Positions 8,539-17,340 of a DNA stretch of 64,000 nt are shown piece after piece. A model generated the notes under the pieces. That model saw only the letters and a list, made by a program, of their open reading frames with translations. It did not search any database and had not been told where the DNA came from. The stretch covers positions 9,563 to 73,562 of the forward strand of contig CAMXYK010000006.1 of NCBI GenBank assembly GCA_947253155.1, given 5' to 3'. This DNA comes from an uncultured Bifidobacteriaceae bacterium. GTDB lineage: Bacteria > Actinomycetota > Actinomycetes > Actinomycetales > Bifidobacteriaceae. How positions within the stretch are numbered: the first letter of the stretch is position 1; each line of letters begins with the position of its first letter. Position numbers and translations under genes: made by a program.

Positions 8539-9216
8539 TTATTTGCTTGCCTTATTAGCTTTCTTCGCTTTGTGCGCTTTGTACAATCCAATGAAAGTTG
8601 GCACAAGAGAAATTAGCAAAATAGCAACAATTACAAGCTCAAAATTCTTCTGTACGAAGGGAATATTTCCGAAGAAATAACCAAGTAACGTAAAAAGTGA
8701 CGACCATATAATGCCGCCAAGAATAGAAAATGGCGTGAAGCGAACCCATCGCATTCCGGAAACTCCCGAAATAAAAGGCATAAATGTGCGAATAAATGGG
8801 AAGAATCGGCCTAAGAACACTGCTAATGGCCCCCATTTTTCAATCATGGCTTCAGTTTTGGCAACGCGCTCTGGAGTAAGAGCTTTTACTTTGCCTGATT
8901 CTACAATGCGGCGGCCAAAGAAGTGTCCAATAAAGTAATTGCATTGATCGCCAATAATTGGAGCAAGCCATACTACTACAAGAAGAAGCGGCAGAGGCAA
9001 CGCGCTGTGTCCTGTTTGTGCGTCCGGAGCTGCGAAGAATCCTGCAGCAAAAAGCAACGAATCTCCCGGCAAAAATGGGAAGAATACTACGCCTGTTTCA
9101 ATAAAAACAATGAGAAAAATAAGTCCCAATGCTGGCGCTGTACCCATTGCAATCCAACTTGCAATAGCGGAACGTGGATCCTTAAGTAAGTTGACAATAA
9201 AATGAATAAATCCCAT
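8539..9216 (-). CDS. DedA family membrane protein
   Basis: The 225-residue protein carries the DedA (SNARE-associated) signature: an early acidic membrane segment GLIFLIVFIETGVVFFPFLPGDSLLFAAGFF (about 32-62), then the amphipathic FIGHFFGRR block (about 93-101), FLGRFFPFIRTFMPFISGVSGM (about 134-155) and GGIIWSSLFTLLGYFFGN (about 167-184). The Arg and Asp/Glu residues of these blocks, known to matter in E. coli YqjA/YghB, are present. DedA proteins move lipid carriers such as undecaprenyl phosphate or support proton-coupled envelope homeostasis. AGGAT precedes the start. The C-terminal tail is Lys/Ala-rich. Confidence 0.9.
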   Translation of the reverse strand: MGFIHFIVNLLKDPRSAIASWIAMGTAPALGLIFLIVFIETGVVFFPFLPGDSLLFAAGFFAAPDAQTGHSALPLPLLLVVVWLAPIIGDQCNYFIGHFFGRRIVESGKVKALTPERVAKTEAMIEKWGPLAVFLGRFFPFIRTFMPFISGVSGMRWVRFTPFSILGGIIWSSLFTLLGYFFGNIPFVQKNFELVIVAILLISLVPTFIGLYKAHKAKKANKASK

Positions 9217-9323
9217 GATATCCTGTCGTAAATTCTGCGGGTATTATGCCGCTTGTTCAACAAAGTGAAGGCAAACGCCACTGATAAGAGCCTAGCAGTC
9301 GGCATAAACGGCAAAAACATGTG

Positions 9324-9352
9324 TTGCATGCTATTTGTTGCGCGCGTTATAG
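9324..9352 (+). promoter_or_regulatory. Probable promoter of the membrane-protein gene at 9448
   Basis: TTGCAT (9324-9329) and TTATAG (9347-9352) are 17 bp apart, 95 bp before the start codon. Confidence 0.5.
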
Positions 9353-9447
9353 CATACAATACTAAAGTAGTGTCGTAATATTGAAGTGTTTAATAATTTG
9401 AGAAAAATCGAGCGAAGACTGTAAGAAAGTTGTAAGAAAGGTAACTC

Positions 9448-10179
9448 ATGACGTTAAACGATAAGCGTGATTCAGATCCTCAAAGTTTTGCTCCGCTTAA
9501 GCAAAGAAAACGTCCTAGTGCTGTAGATGCTAAAGCTGTAAGTGCTAAAACTGTAGAGAGCAAAGTTGCTAGTGAGTATTTAAGCTCAGATTTACCTGAA
9601 ACCGATTTATCAATTGCTGATTTTTCTCGTAAACATGCGAATCCTAAGCGTTGGTGGTTTTATTTAGGAGTTTTGCTTGTTGCTATTGTGATTCCATACT
9701 GGATTGGACGCACTCTTGCTGTTCAATACACTTCTTGGGTTGTGTCTCATTGCGCTGGATTGTCACCACAAGGCGTTGTGTTTATTTCTTGGGTTGTAAC
9801 TGTAGCTGCTTTTACAAGTCTTGCTATGGCTCTTATTGAATCTAATCGTTGGATTTGGCGTTTTGTTTTCTTGGTATTTCTTGCTTTAGAGCAGCTTATT
9901 GCAGGCTTATGCATGCTGAGTATGAGTTTTTGGTATTCGACTTACGTAGTTTATGGATCTGCTTCAGGGCTTGCAAATGCCGCAAACTTAGGTATTATTT
10001 CTGCAGGTTTTGCAGTTGCTGCTTTTGCGATTATCTTCGTTGGATTACTTGTAATTATTCCTAAAAAATCTCCGCTTAATGTGCTAACTCGCAGCTGGGC
10101 ATCATTTATTATGTTTTATGTTGTTGAGGTTTTGGCAATAGTGGTGGTTCTTTTTGGTGGTTTTATGACTGCAATGTAG
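9448..10179 (+). CDS. Uncharacterised five-span membrane protein
   Basis: I do not recognise a family. A hydrophilic, Lys/Ser-rich N terminus of about 65 residues is followed by five hydrophobic segments: WWFYLGVLLVAIVIPYWIG, VVFISWVVTVAAFTSLAMAL, FVFLVFLALEQLIAGLCML, IISAGFAVAAFAIIFVGLLV and the C-terminal MFYVVEVLAIVVVLFGGFM. The start ATG has AAAGG 7 bases upstream. It stands alone between divergent dedA and the rpsO-pnp pair. The spans contain few charged residues, so a pore or carrier function is not obvious. Confidence 0.75.
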   Translation: MTLNDKRDSDPQSFAPLKQRKRPSAVDAKAVSAKTVESKVASEYLSSDLPETDLSIADFSRKHANPKRWWFYLGVLLVAIVIPYWIGRTLAVQYTSWVVSHCAGLSPQGVVFISWVVTVAAFTSLAMALIESNRWIWRFVFLVFLALEQLIAGLCMLSMSFWYSTYVVYGSASGLANAANLGIISAGFAVAAFAIIFVGLLVIIPKKSPLNVLTRSWASFIMFYVVEVLAIVVVLFGGFMTAM

Positions 10180-10326
10180 CAGTTGCTTTTAAAACAAATA
10201 AGTAAATAAATAAAACAACTTGTTTGCGCGTAGTTGTAATATAGAAATTCGGCGTGTAACGCCCGCGGATTGAGAGCGCTATAACAGAAGGTTATGGCAC
10301 CGCGCAGTGATATTAAGGAGGACGCC

Positions 10327-10596
10327 GTGGCATTAACGGCTGAAGATAAGAAGAATATTATCAACGAATACGCGACGCACGAGGGTGACACGGGTTCCCC
10401 AGAAGTGCAGGTTGCTTTGCTTAGCAAGCGCATTGCTGACCTTACTGAGCACTTGAAGGAGCACAAGCACGATCATCATTCTCGTCGTGGTTTGCTTCTT
10501 ATGGTTGGTGATCGTCGCCGCCTTCTCGATTACTTGAAGCGCGTGGACATCAACCGTTATCGTTCTTTGATTGAGCGACTCGGCTTGCGTCGATAG
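10327..10596 (+). CDS. rpsO: 30S ribosomal protein S15
   Basis: The GTG start follows AAGGAGG by 6 bases and gives the standard 89 residues. A longer reading from an ATG at 10294 would add 11 residues with no family support. The conserved [29 protein letters not shown] and [11 protein letters not shown] blocks are present. S15 binds 16S rRNA helices 20-22 and nucleates the small-subunit platform. The gene pairs with pnp downstream, the common bacterial arrangement, but a terminator and about 260 bp separate them here. Confidence 0.98.
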   Translation: MALTAEDKKNIINEYATHEGDTGSPEVQVALLSKRIADLTEHLKEHKHDHHSRRGLLLMVGDRRRLLDYLKRVDINRYRSLIERLGLRR

Positions 10597-10604
10597 TCTT
10601 TCTT

Positions 10605-10630
10605 AGCCCGGGCTTAAGCTCGGGCTTTTG
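10605..10630 (+). terminator. rpsO terminator
   Basis: An 8-bp stem (AGCCCGGG with CTCGGGCT, one G-T pair) closes a 6-nt loop and is followed by TTTTG. Confidence 0.8.
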
Positions 10631-10733
10631 TATAGTACATAATTGAAAGCATAATTAAAAATTGAATTATAACTGAAAATTGAAGCATAATTGAAAATAA
10701 TAAAATTTAAGATTGAAGCATAATTTAATACGG

Positions 10734-10865
10734 ATGATTGAAGTAACCGAAACAAAAAACACTACGAAATATTGGCTTAACGCAAGTGTTGCAAAGATTG
10801 CAAATATTCGCATTGATGGTAATAATGCGAAGCTGCCAATGTTATTACGCATGTTGGTTGATTAG
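10734..10865 (+). CDS. Possible 43-residue small protein upstream of pnp
   Basis: An open frame runs from ATG at 10734 to TAG at 10863-10865, ending 24 bp before pnp. The peptide begins MIEVTETKNTTKYWLNASVA and ends in a hydrophobic MLLRMLVD. Base composition changes sharply at its start, from A+T-rich degenerate repeats to coding-like sequence. No good ribosome-binding site is seen, and a 43-codon frame can occur by chance. The stretch may instead be untranslated pnp leader. Confidence 0.25.
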   Translation: MIEVTETKNTTKYWLNASVAKIANIRIDGNNAKLPMLLRMLVD

Positions 10866-10889
10866 GTAAGTTAAGAAAAGGAGGAACCC

Positions 10890-13673
10890 GTGGAGGGTCC
10901 CGAAATTAAGGCTGTAGAAGCCGTTATTGATAATGGTTCATTTGGTAAGCGCACGCTGCGCTTTGAAACTGGTCGCCTTGCTCAGCAAGCTGATGGTGCT
11001 GTTGCTGCATATTTGGATGACGATTCCATGATTTTGTCGACGACGACTGCAGGATCTAGCCCGAAGGAAAATTACGATTTCTTCCCATTAACTGTTGATG
11101 TAGAAGAAAAAATGTACGCTGCTGGAAAGATTCCAGGATCTTTCTTCCGCAGGGAAGGCCGTCCGTCTAATGAAGCAACGTTGGCATGCCGCATTATTGA
11201 CCGCCCGTTGCGACCACTGTTCCCACATACTCTTCGTAACGAAGTTCAGGTTGTGGAAACTGTTTTGTCTATTAATCCGGATGATGCTTATGACGTTATT
11301 GCTTTGAATGCTGCGTCTGCGTCGACTATGATTTCTGGTTTGCCATTTGAAGGCCCAGTTTCTGGCGTACGTTTGGCTTTGATCGACGGTCAGTGGGTTG
11401 CTTTCCCACGTTGGAGCGAGCGCGAACGCGCTGTGTTTGAAATCGTGGTTGCTGGCCGCGTAATCGACAACGGCGATGTTGCTATTGCAATGATTGAGGC
11501 TGGAGCTGGTAAGAACGCTTGGAATTTGATTTACAACGAGGGTCAAACTAAGCCAGATGAGGAAGTTGTTGCCGGCGGTTTGGAAGCTGCTAAGCCATTC
11601 ATTAAGGTAATTTGCGATGCTCAAAACGAGTTGAAGCGTATTGCAGCTAAGGAAACTAAGGAATTCCAGCTCTTCCCAGAGTATACTGACGAACTTTACG
11701 CTCGCATTGACGAGATTGCGCATGCTGATTTGAACGAGGCTCTTTCTATTGCAGAAAAGCTTCCTCGCCAAGACCGAATTGCGGAAATTAAGGAACACGT
11801 GCGCGAAACAATTGCTGAAGAGTTCACTGATATGGACGAAGCTGAGAAGGAAAAGGAACTCGGCAACGCCTTCAAGGAATTGCAGCGTCAGATTGTTCGT
11901 CGTCGTATTTTGACTGAGGATTATCGTATTGACGGCCGCGGTTTGCGCGATATTCGTACGCTTTCTGCTGAAGTTGATATTGTTCCTCGCGTTCACGGTT
12001 CTGCACTTTTCCAGCGTGGCGAAACTCAGATTCTTGGTGTTACTACTTTGAATATGTTGAAGATGGAACAGCAAGTTGATGCGCTTTCTGGTCCACAAAC
12101 CAAGCGCTACATGCACAACTACGAAATGCCTCCATACTCCACTGGTGAAACAGGTCGCGTTGGTTCTCCAAAGCGTCGCGAAATTGGCCACGGTGCTTTG
12201 GCAGAGAAGGCTTTGGTACCTGTGTTGCCAAGCCGCGAAGAATTCCCATACGCTATCCGCCAGGTTTCTGAGGCTATTGGTTCCAACGGCTCCACTTCTA
12301 TGGGTTCCGTTTGCGCTTCTACGCTTTCCTTGCTTGCTGCAGGCGTGCCTTTGAAGGCTCCTGTTGCTGGTATTGCTATGGGCTTGGTTTCTGGAGATGT
12401 TGATGGAAAGCACATCTTTAAGACCTTAACCGATATTCTCGGTGCAGAAGATGCTTTTGGAGATATGGACTTCAAGGTTGCTGGTACTTCCGAGTTTATT
12501 ACTGCTTTGCAGCTTGATACTAAGCTTGATGGTATTCCAGCTGATATTTTGGCTGCCGCTTTGCAGCAGGCTCACGAAGCTCGTACAACTATTCTTGAGG
12601 TTATTAACGAGTGCATTGATTGCCCAGCAGAAATGAGCCCATTCGCTCCACGAATTATTACCACTACTATTCCTGTGGATAAGATTGGTGAAGTAATTGG
12701 TCCTAAGGGCAAGATGATTAACCAAATTCAGGAAGATACTGGTGCTGAGATTGCTATTGAGGATGACGGCACAGTTTATATTGCTTCCGAAGGCGGAGAA
12801 GCTGCTCAGAAAGCAAAGGAAATCATCGATTCTATTGCTAATCCTCATATTCCAAAAGCTGGCGAAACTTTCACTGGTAAAGTTGTGAAGACTACAAGCT
12901 TTGGTGCTTTTGTGAATTTGACTCCTGGCACTGATGGCTTATTGCATATTTCACAAATTCGCAATTTAGCTAATGGCGAACGTATTGACACAGTTGAGGA
13001 TGTGCTTAAGGAAGGCGATGATGTTGAGGTTATCGTACAAAGCGTAGATGAGCGCGGTAAGATTTCCTTGGCAATTCCAGGCTTTGAGAATCAGGAATCT
13101 TCGGCTCCAGCTCCTCGCGAAAATCGCGGACGTGGTTCGCGCGACGATCGTGATAGCCGCGGTGATTATCGTGGTCGCTCACGTCGTGATGACCGTGATG
13201 ACCGCGACGATCGAGATCGTGCAGATCGTGATGATCGTCCTCGCCGCCGTATGCGCGATGACCGCGATGATCGTGACCGTGCAGATCGCGACGAGCGTGA
13301 TAATCGTTACGATCGCGACAATCGCGACAGCCGCTACGAAGACCGTAACGTGCGTCGTGACGACCGTCGCTCGGATCGTGACGATCGCTATAATGACAAC
13401 GATTTTGACGATCGTCCTCGTCGCAACTTGCGCCGTGACGACCGCGATAATCGTGACGATCGCTACAATGATCGCGACAATCGCGACAATCGCGACGATC
13501 GCAGCGAACGCACAACTCGCAGGTCTACAGAAAACCGCCGTGGCTTAGATAGAAACCCACGATACGCTGCAGACGACAATCACTACGACGAATATCGTTC
13601 AGCTCGCGAAGAGCGTACAGAGCGTCCTCGTCGTCGCGTACGCCGCGATTTTGATCCATTCGAGGAAGATTAA
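10890..13673 (+). CDS. pnp: Polyribonucleotide nucleotidyltransferase with a long Arg/Asp-rich tail
   Basis: PNPase degrades RNA phosphorolytically from the 3' end. The GTG start has AAAGGAGG 6 bases upstream. Two RNase PH domains span about 1-560. The second carries [10 protein letters not shown] with the catalytic aspartates (about 528-537). A KH domain ([20 protein letters not shown], about 606-625) and an S1 domain ([26 protein letters not shown], about 665-690) follow. From about residue 733 to 927 the protein is almost wholly Arg, Asp and Asn in [11 protein letters not shown]-type repeats. Ordinary PNPases end soon after S1, at 700-770 residues. The tail is probably disordered and may bind RNA or partner nucleases. 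It makes the DNA locally repetitive at 13130-13520. Confidence 0.96.
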   Translation: MEGPEIKAVEAVIDNGSFGKRTLRFETGRLAQQADGAVAAYLDDDSMILSTTTAGSSPKENYDFFPLTVDVEEKMYAAGKIPGSFFRREGRPSNEATLACRIIDRPLRPLFPHTLRNEVQVVETVLSINPDDAYDVIALNAASASTMISGLPFEGPVSGVRLALIDGQWVAFPRWSERERAVFEIVVAGRVIDNGDVAIAMIEAGAGKNAWNLIYNEGQTKPDEEVVAGGLEAAKPFIKVICDAQNELKRIAAKETKEFQLFPEYTDELYARIDEIAHADLNEALSIAEKLPRQDRIAEIKEHVRETIAEEFTDMDEAEKEKELGNAFKELQRQIVRRRILTEDYRIDGRGLRDIRTLSAEVDIVPRVHGSALFQRGETQILGVTTLNMLKMEQQVDALSGPQTKRYMHNYEMPPYSTGETGRVGSPKRREIGHGALAEKALVPVLPSREEFPYAIRQVSEAIGSNGSTSMGSVCASTLSLLAAGVPLKAPVAGIAMGLVSGDVDGKHIFKTLTDILGAEDAFGDMDFKVAGTSEFITALQLDTKLDGIPADILAAALQQAHEARTTILEVINECIDCPAEMSPFAPRIITTTIPVDKIGEVIGPKGKMINQIQEDTGAEIAIEDDGTVYIASEGGEAAQKAKEIIDSIANPHIPKAGETFTGKVVKTTSFGAFVNLTPGTDGLLHISQIRNLANGERIDTVEDVLKEGDDVEVIVQSVDERGKISLAIPGFENQESSAPAPRENRGRGSRDDRDSRGDYRGRSRRDDRDDRDDRDRADRDDRPRRRMRDDRDDRDRADRDERDNRYDRDNRDSRYEDRNVRRDDRRSDRDDRYNDNDFDDRPRRNLRRDDRDNRDDRYNDRDNRDNRDDRSERTTRRSTENRRGLDRNPRYAADDNHYDEYRSAREERTERPRRRVRRDFDPFEED
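13130..13520 (+). repeat. Degenerate hexanucleotide-like repeats encoding the PNPase RD tail
   Basis: CGTGAC/CGCGAT/GATCGT units encoding Arg-Asp pairs recur dozens of times in frame, with synonymous variation. This suggests old expansion held by selection on the protein rather than a fresh microsatellite. Confidence 0.8.
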
Positions 13674-13731
13674 TCGCATAAAATTATCGAAAATAAATAC
13701 TAATCGATAATAAATAAATTAATAATTTACG

Positions 13732-13772
13732 AAATGCCTTCAAATTGCTCTTGCATTTGGAGGCATTTTAAA
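13732..13772 (+). terminator. pnp terminator
   Basis: A 14-bp stem (AAATGCCTTCAAAT with ATTTGGAGGCATTT, one G-T pair) and a 9-nt loop lie 58 bp after the pnp stop. Confidence 0.75.
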
Positions 13773-13794
13773 ACTGTTTAAAATAAGGAAAAAT

Positions 13795-14658
13795 ATGGTA
13801 ATGCATCGCGATTTAGGCTCGTTTAATACAACAGCTATTGGTTTTGGCGAAATGCCTTTAACAATTGAAAATAATCTCGGCCACGATATGGGAATCGAAA
13901 CAATTCATGCAGCTCTCGACGCAGGCTGCACCCATATTGACACTGCTTGGGCATATTACTGCTCCGGAGGTGAAGAGCAAACCGGCGAAAAGCTTGTTCA
14001 CGAAGCTTTAAGCACTTGGAAAGGAAATAAATCTTCTATTTTAGTTGCAACAAAAGTTGGGCATTTCCGTAACTTTACGGATGGCCGTCCAACGTGGGGC
14101 AAAGATGGCAAGCCTGAGCATTTAATTAGCCACGCAAAAGAGTCAGCTATGGTGCTGGGCGTAGACACTATTGATTTGCTTTACTTCCACAGGCCGGATC
14201 CAGAAGTGCCATACAACGAATCTATTGAAGCAATGCAACAGCTGCTTGACGAAGGTGTGGCGCGCGAAATCGGCATTTCTAACGCTTCTGTGGAACAAAT
14301 TGATATTGCTCGCAACATTTTAGGAAATAAGTTAGTTGCTGTGCAAAATCAGTATTCGCCGGTTCATTTAGAAAACGAAGATACGTTGCAATATTGCGAA
14401 AAGCTTGGAATTGCTTTCGTATGCTGGAGTCCGTTAGGTGGATTCCGCCATCCGTATGACGATCATCTTTTTGACCCATTCCGCAAAGTAGCCGAAGCTC
14501 ACGGCGTAAGCTACCAGCAGGTTGTTTTGGCGTGGGAGCTTGCAAAAGGTGAGCACGTATTTGTAATTCCTGGAGCTCATAGGCCAGCTACTATTTTGGA
14601 CAGCTTAAAAGCTTCAGATTTGCAATTAAGCGATGAAGAATTGGCGTATTTGGGATGA
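13795..14658 (+). CDS. Aldo/keto reductase
   Basis: The 287-residue protein shows the AKR TIM-barrel motifs: DAGCTHIDTAWAYY (about 43-56, catalytic Asp and Tyr), ILVATKVGHF (about 82-91, Lys), LLYFHRPDPEVPY (about 128-140, His), IGISNASVEQI, VQNQYSPVH and the cofactor-binding VIPGAHRPATILDSLKA near 258-274. Such enzymes reduce aldehydes or ketones with NADPH in the cytosol. The substrate is not predictable. AAGGA lies upstream of the ATG, and a second in-frame ATG is two codons later. It is followed at 13 bp by pgeF, so the two may be co-transcribed. Confidence 0.9.
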   Translation: MVMHRDLGSFNTTAIGFGEMPLTIENNLGHDMGIETIHAALDAGCTHIDTAWAYYCSGGEEQTGEKLVHEALSTWKGNKSSILVATKVGHFRNFTDGRPTWGKDGKPEHLISHAKESAMVLGVDTIDLLYFHRPDPEVPYNESIEAMQQLLDEGVAREIGISNASVEQIDIARNILGNKLVAVQNQYSPVHLENEDTLQYCEKLGIAFVCWSPLGGFRHPYDDHLFDPFRKVAEAHGVSYQQVVLAWELAKGEHVFVIPGAHRPATILDSLKASDLQLSDEELAYLG

Positions 14659-14671
14659 AAGAAAGCAAAAT

Positions 14672-15637
14672 ATGCAACAAACAAGCGTAACAGGTATGCC
14701 TCTTCCTCATGAAGACGAAGAAGGCACACCAATTCCTGTAACTATTCCAGTGGCATTGGGTGCTCGAACTCATGCTGTTTTTACTACAAGACTAGGTGGT
14801 ATTTCTGAAGGCGGATTTGCTTCGCTTAATTTGGGCGGGCGCGCAGGAGATACTGCGGAAGCTGTTGCTAGTAATCGCGCGTCTTTGCAGCGCGCATTAC
14901 AAGCGGACTTGTCTTTGGTTGCTCAAGTGCACGGAAAAGAAGTTTTTGATGCGGATACTGTAGTTGATTCATGGAATACTTCTTACGGATTCGACGCAAC
15001 CGGTTTCGCAGATTCTAAATTGCGTATTGAATCAGATGCGCAAGTTTCTACAGCTTGCTCGCTTGCTTTGGGAATGTTTGCGGCCGACTGCTTGCCTGTT
15101 TTACTTGCGGATGACGAAGCTGGAGTTATTGCTGCAGCGCATTGCGGCAGAAAAGGCTTAATGGCTGGAGTTCTTGATGCAGCTATTGAAGCAATGTGCA
15201 AAAAAGGCGCTGAACGTTCGCGAATAAATGCGGTTTTAGGCCCGTGCATTTGCGCAGACTGCTACGAAGTTGGCGAAAGTATTGCGTGCGATTTTGAAAA
15301 ACGCTACCCACAAACTGTAACAAAAACTCGTTTTGGCGGTTTAGGTATTGATATTGCGGAAGCTGCACGAATCGACTTAGCTCTTGCAGGAGTAGCAAAT
15401 ATTGTTGACGCAATGCCTCGAGTTACTGCAGCTACGCAATATTTGCAGGAAGATGAGGAATTGCGCACAATTTGCGAAGTAGACGGTGAAGGAGAATCTT
15501 TGCCAGAACGTTTGCAAAATTTGCAAAACCCAATGTGCACTTTGGAAAATCCTTTGTGGTATTCGCATAGACGCGCGCAACTTGCAGGAAAATCGCATGA
15601 AGGAAGACTGCTAGCTTTAGTAATTAAAGATAAATAA
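14672..15637 (+). CDS. pgeF: Peptidoglycan editing factor / multicopper polyphenol oxidase-fold protein (YfiH family)
   Basis: The family fold is a Cys/His metal-site oxidoreductase. E. coli PgeF removes misincorporated L-Ser from UDP-MurNAc precursors, and other members act on nucleosides. The start is ATG 14672 with GAAAG upstream; the frame is open earlier but lies inside the preceding gene. Family blocks are AVFTTRLGGISEGGFASLNLGG (about 34-55), VAQVHGKEV with a metal-site His, MFAADCLPVLLADDEAGVIAAAHCGRKGLMAGVL with the Cys and His pair, and LGPCICADCYEVGE. The usual HAGWRG motif reads HCGRKG, a modest departure. The DivIVA-like gene downstream fits a cell-wall context. Confidence 0.88.
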   Translation: MQQTSVTGMPLPHEDEEGTPIPVTIPVALGARTHAVFTTRLGGISEGGFASLNLGGRAGDTAEAVASNRASLQRALQADLSLVAQVHGKEVFDADTVVDSWNTSYGFDATGFADSKLRIESDAQVSTACSLALGMFAADCLPVLLADDEAGVIAAAHCGRKGLMAGVLDAAIEAMCKKGAERSRINAVLGPCICADCYEVGESIACDFEKRYPQTVTKTRFGGLGIDIAEAARIDLALAGVANIVDAMPRVTAATQYLQEDEELRTICEVDGEGESLPERLQNLQNPMCTLENPLWYSHRRAQLAGKSHEGRLLALVIKDK

Positions 15638-15655
15638 TTTAGTAAGTTATAAAGC

Positions 15656-15778
15656 ATGCAAAAAACGTTCGCAACACACGAGTATTTTGCGCACTTAAGT
15701 GATAGCGTTGATGCTGATGGTGTGTGCACAGCGGTCGGTGCAGCTGTGCGGGGGCTTGTGAAAGGAATATTATGGTAG
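15656..15778 (+). CDS. Possible 40-residue small protein overlapping the next gene
   Basis: An open frame begins with ATG at 15656 (MQKTFATHEYFAHLSDSVDA...) and stops with TAG at 15776-15778, overlapping the following start codon by seven bases in another frame. Translational coupling would explain the overlap. The ribosome-binding site is weak and the frame is short, so it may be chance. Confidence 0.3.
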   Translation: MQKTFATHEYFAHLSDSVDADGVCTAVGAAVRGLVKGILW

Positions 15779-17175
15779 CGGATTTATTCCCAACCGCTCT
15801 GCGTGGGTACGATAAAGACAAGGTAAACGAAGCCTTTGCAAACTATGAGCGCACTATTTCGCGATTGCGTGAACAAGTGCGTTCTAGCGATGAATCTATT
15901 TTGCAATTACAAGCACAATTGCAAGAAGAAAAAAATAATGTAAAACGCGCAAAAAGCGGAAATACTTTCGCATCTTTGGGTGCAAATGCGCAACAATTAC
16001 TGGCTTCTGCAGAACAAACAAGTGCGCAATTACTTGAACGTGCTAAGCAGGATGCTGCATCAATCAAGAAGAATGCACAAGCACAAGCTGGAACGTTACT
16101 TAATAACGCAAAGCTAGATGCAGCGCATTTAATGCAAGAAGCTAAAACTAAAGCCGACACAATGCTTTCAAACGCTACGCAAAAGTCGACTCAAATGATG
16201 CAAGCAGCTCAAGAAGATTCTGCGCGTTTGCGTGATACTACAGCAAAAGATGTGCAAGCACAAAAAGATGCTGCAGAATTAGCTTTGCAAAACGCTCACG
16301 AAGAACACACTAAGCGTATGGCTTCAGAGCGAGCTCAGCAAGAAAGCAGTATTTCGCAACTTAAGTCGGAAGCTGCTCAAAAAATTGCTGAACAGCGTGC
16401 TGCAGCAAACGAAGAGATTGCTCGTGCTAAAGCGGAAACAAATGATCAAATTGAATCTGCTCTTGCTGAAGCAAATAAGAAGCTGGCTGATATGCGTGAG
16501 CATGCTTCTAAGATGATGGCAGATGCTCAACGTAAGGCTGGAGAAATTACGGATGCAGCTAGCGCGAAGGCTCAGGAAATTGCTGATGATGCTCAAGTTG
16601 AGCGCACTCGCACATTAAGTCAGGTTAGTGCTGAAGTTGAGCAAATTCGTGCAGATATTGCTTCCCAGCAAGAAGAAGCTACGAAGAAGGTTGATGCGTT
16701 ACTTTCTGGCTTGAAAGAAAAGGAAAGTGCAGCTCAGGAAGAAGCAGATGCTTTGGTTGCGCGCGCAAAAACTGTGCATCAGGAAGCTGATGATTATGCT
16801 GCGCAAACGCATAAGGCTGCGGACGATCAGGCTGCGGAAATTGTGCGCAAAGCTATGCAAGAAGCAACTGCTCAAGTTGAAGAGCGTAGGGCTGCAGCAC
16901 AGCAGGAGCTTGATGGAATGACTGCGCGTTTGAGCCAGTTGCAGCATCGCGAAGCAACTATTACTCAGCGCGTTACGGAATTGCGCTCGCTGTTTGCTAA
17001 CGCGTTCTCAGGTTTTGATTTTGGCGATGCCCAGCAGAGCCAGCCGATTAATCCGGCTCCTGACGATAGTGACGATTCGTCTGATGCGCAATCTTCTGCA
17101 GATGCAAAACAAGCTCAGCGCGAGGTTCAAGCTGCTTTGGCGGAATCTGCTGAAAATGCGGACGATGCTGAATAG
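15772..17175 (+). CDS. DivIVA-like long coiled-coil protein
   Basis: The start ATG 15772 has AAAGGA about 6 bases upstream. The N terminus (FPTALRGYDKDKVNEAFANYERTISRLREQ, about 5-34) has the GYDxxxVNEF-like layout of the DivIVA/Wag31/GpsB membrane-curvature domain. Residues 35-420 are an almost unbroken Ala/Gln/Glu/Lys coiled coil with heptads, like a polar scaffold or apolipoprotein-type rod. The last 50 residues are acidic and low in complexity (DDSDDSSDAQSSADAKQ). Actinobacterial DivIVA proteins sit at poles and division sites and recruit wall synthesis. A paralogue of the main Wag31 is likely, given its length of 467. Confidence 0.75.
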   Translation: MVADLFPTALRGYDKDKVNEAFANYERTISRLREQVRSSDESILQLQAQLQEEKNNVKRAKSGNTFASLGANAQQLLASAEQTSAQLLERAKQDAASIKKNAQAQAGTLLNNAKLDAAHLMQEAKTKADTMLSNATQKSTQMMQAAQEDSARLRDTTAKDVQAQKDAAELALQNAHEEHTKRMASERAQQESSISQLKSEAAQKIAEQRAAANEEIARAKAETNDQIESALAEANKKLADMREHASKMMADAQRKAGEITDAASAKAQEIADDAQVERTRTLSQVSAEVEQIRADIASQQEEATKKVDALLSGLKEKESAAQEEADALVARAKTVHQEADDYAAQTHKAADDQAAEIVRKAMQEATAQVEERRAAAQQELDGMTARLSQLQHREATITQRVTELRSLFANAFSGFDFGDAQQSQPINPAPDDSDDSSDAQSSADAKQAQREVQAALAESAENADDAE

Positions 17176-17340
17176 TGCTGAATCGTGCCGAATTGTGCCG
17201 AAGTGCTGAAAGCGACGAGAGCACCGAAAGTGCAGAATTGTGCTGAAAGTGCAGAATAGAAAGAAAATTAGTAAAATAAATTTTCTAACTAAATTTTTTA
17301 AATAAATTTAAGTAAATAATTAATAGGAAAGGTAAGAATA
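17176..17340 (+). repeat. Degenerate short direct repeats after the DivIVA-like gene
   Basis: Units like GTGCTGAA and GTGCCGAA recur at least six times in 17173-17260, starting inside the last codons of the preceding gene. The rest is A+T-rich spacer. AGGAAAGG precedes pepC. Confidence 0.6.

Noticed and set aside
11088..12413. A 441-codon open frame on the minus strand opposite pnp, and similar long frames opposite pepC (17359-18429), malQ (55125-56054), adhE (59136-60293) and rplB-rpsS (62735-63955).
   Set aside because: All lie opposite genes with secure family matches. Their products have no coherent motifs, and they lack ribosome-binding sites. They reflect codon bias of the real gene.
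13130..13520. CRISPR-like array, because of regular short repeats.
   Set aside because: The repeats are coding Arg-Asp codons in frame in pnp, with no unique spacers and no cas genes. No CRISPR array is seen anywhere in the window.
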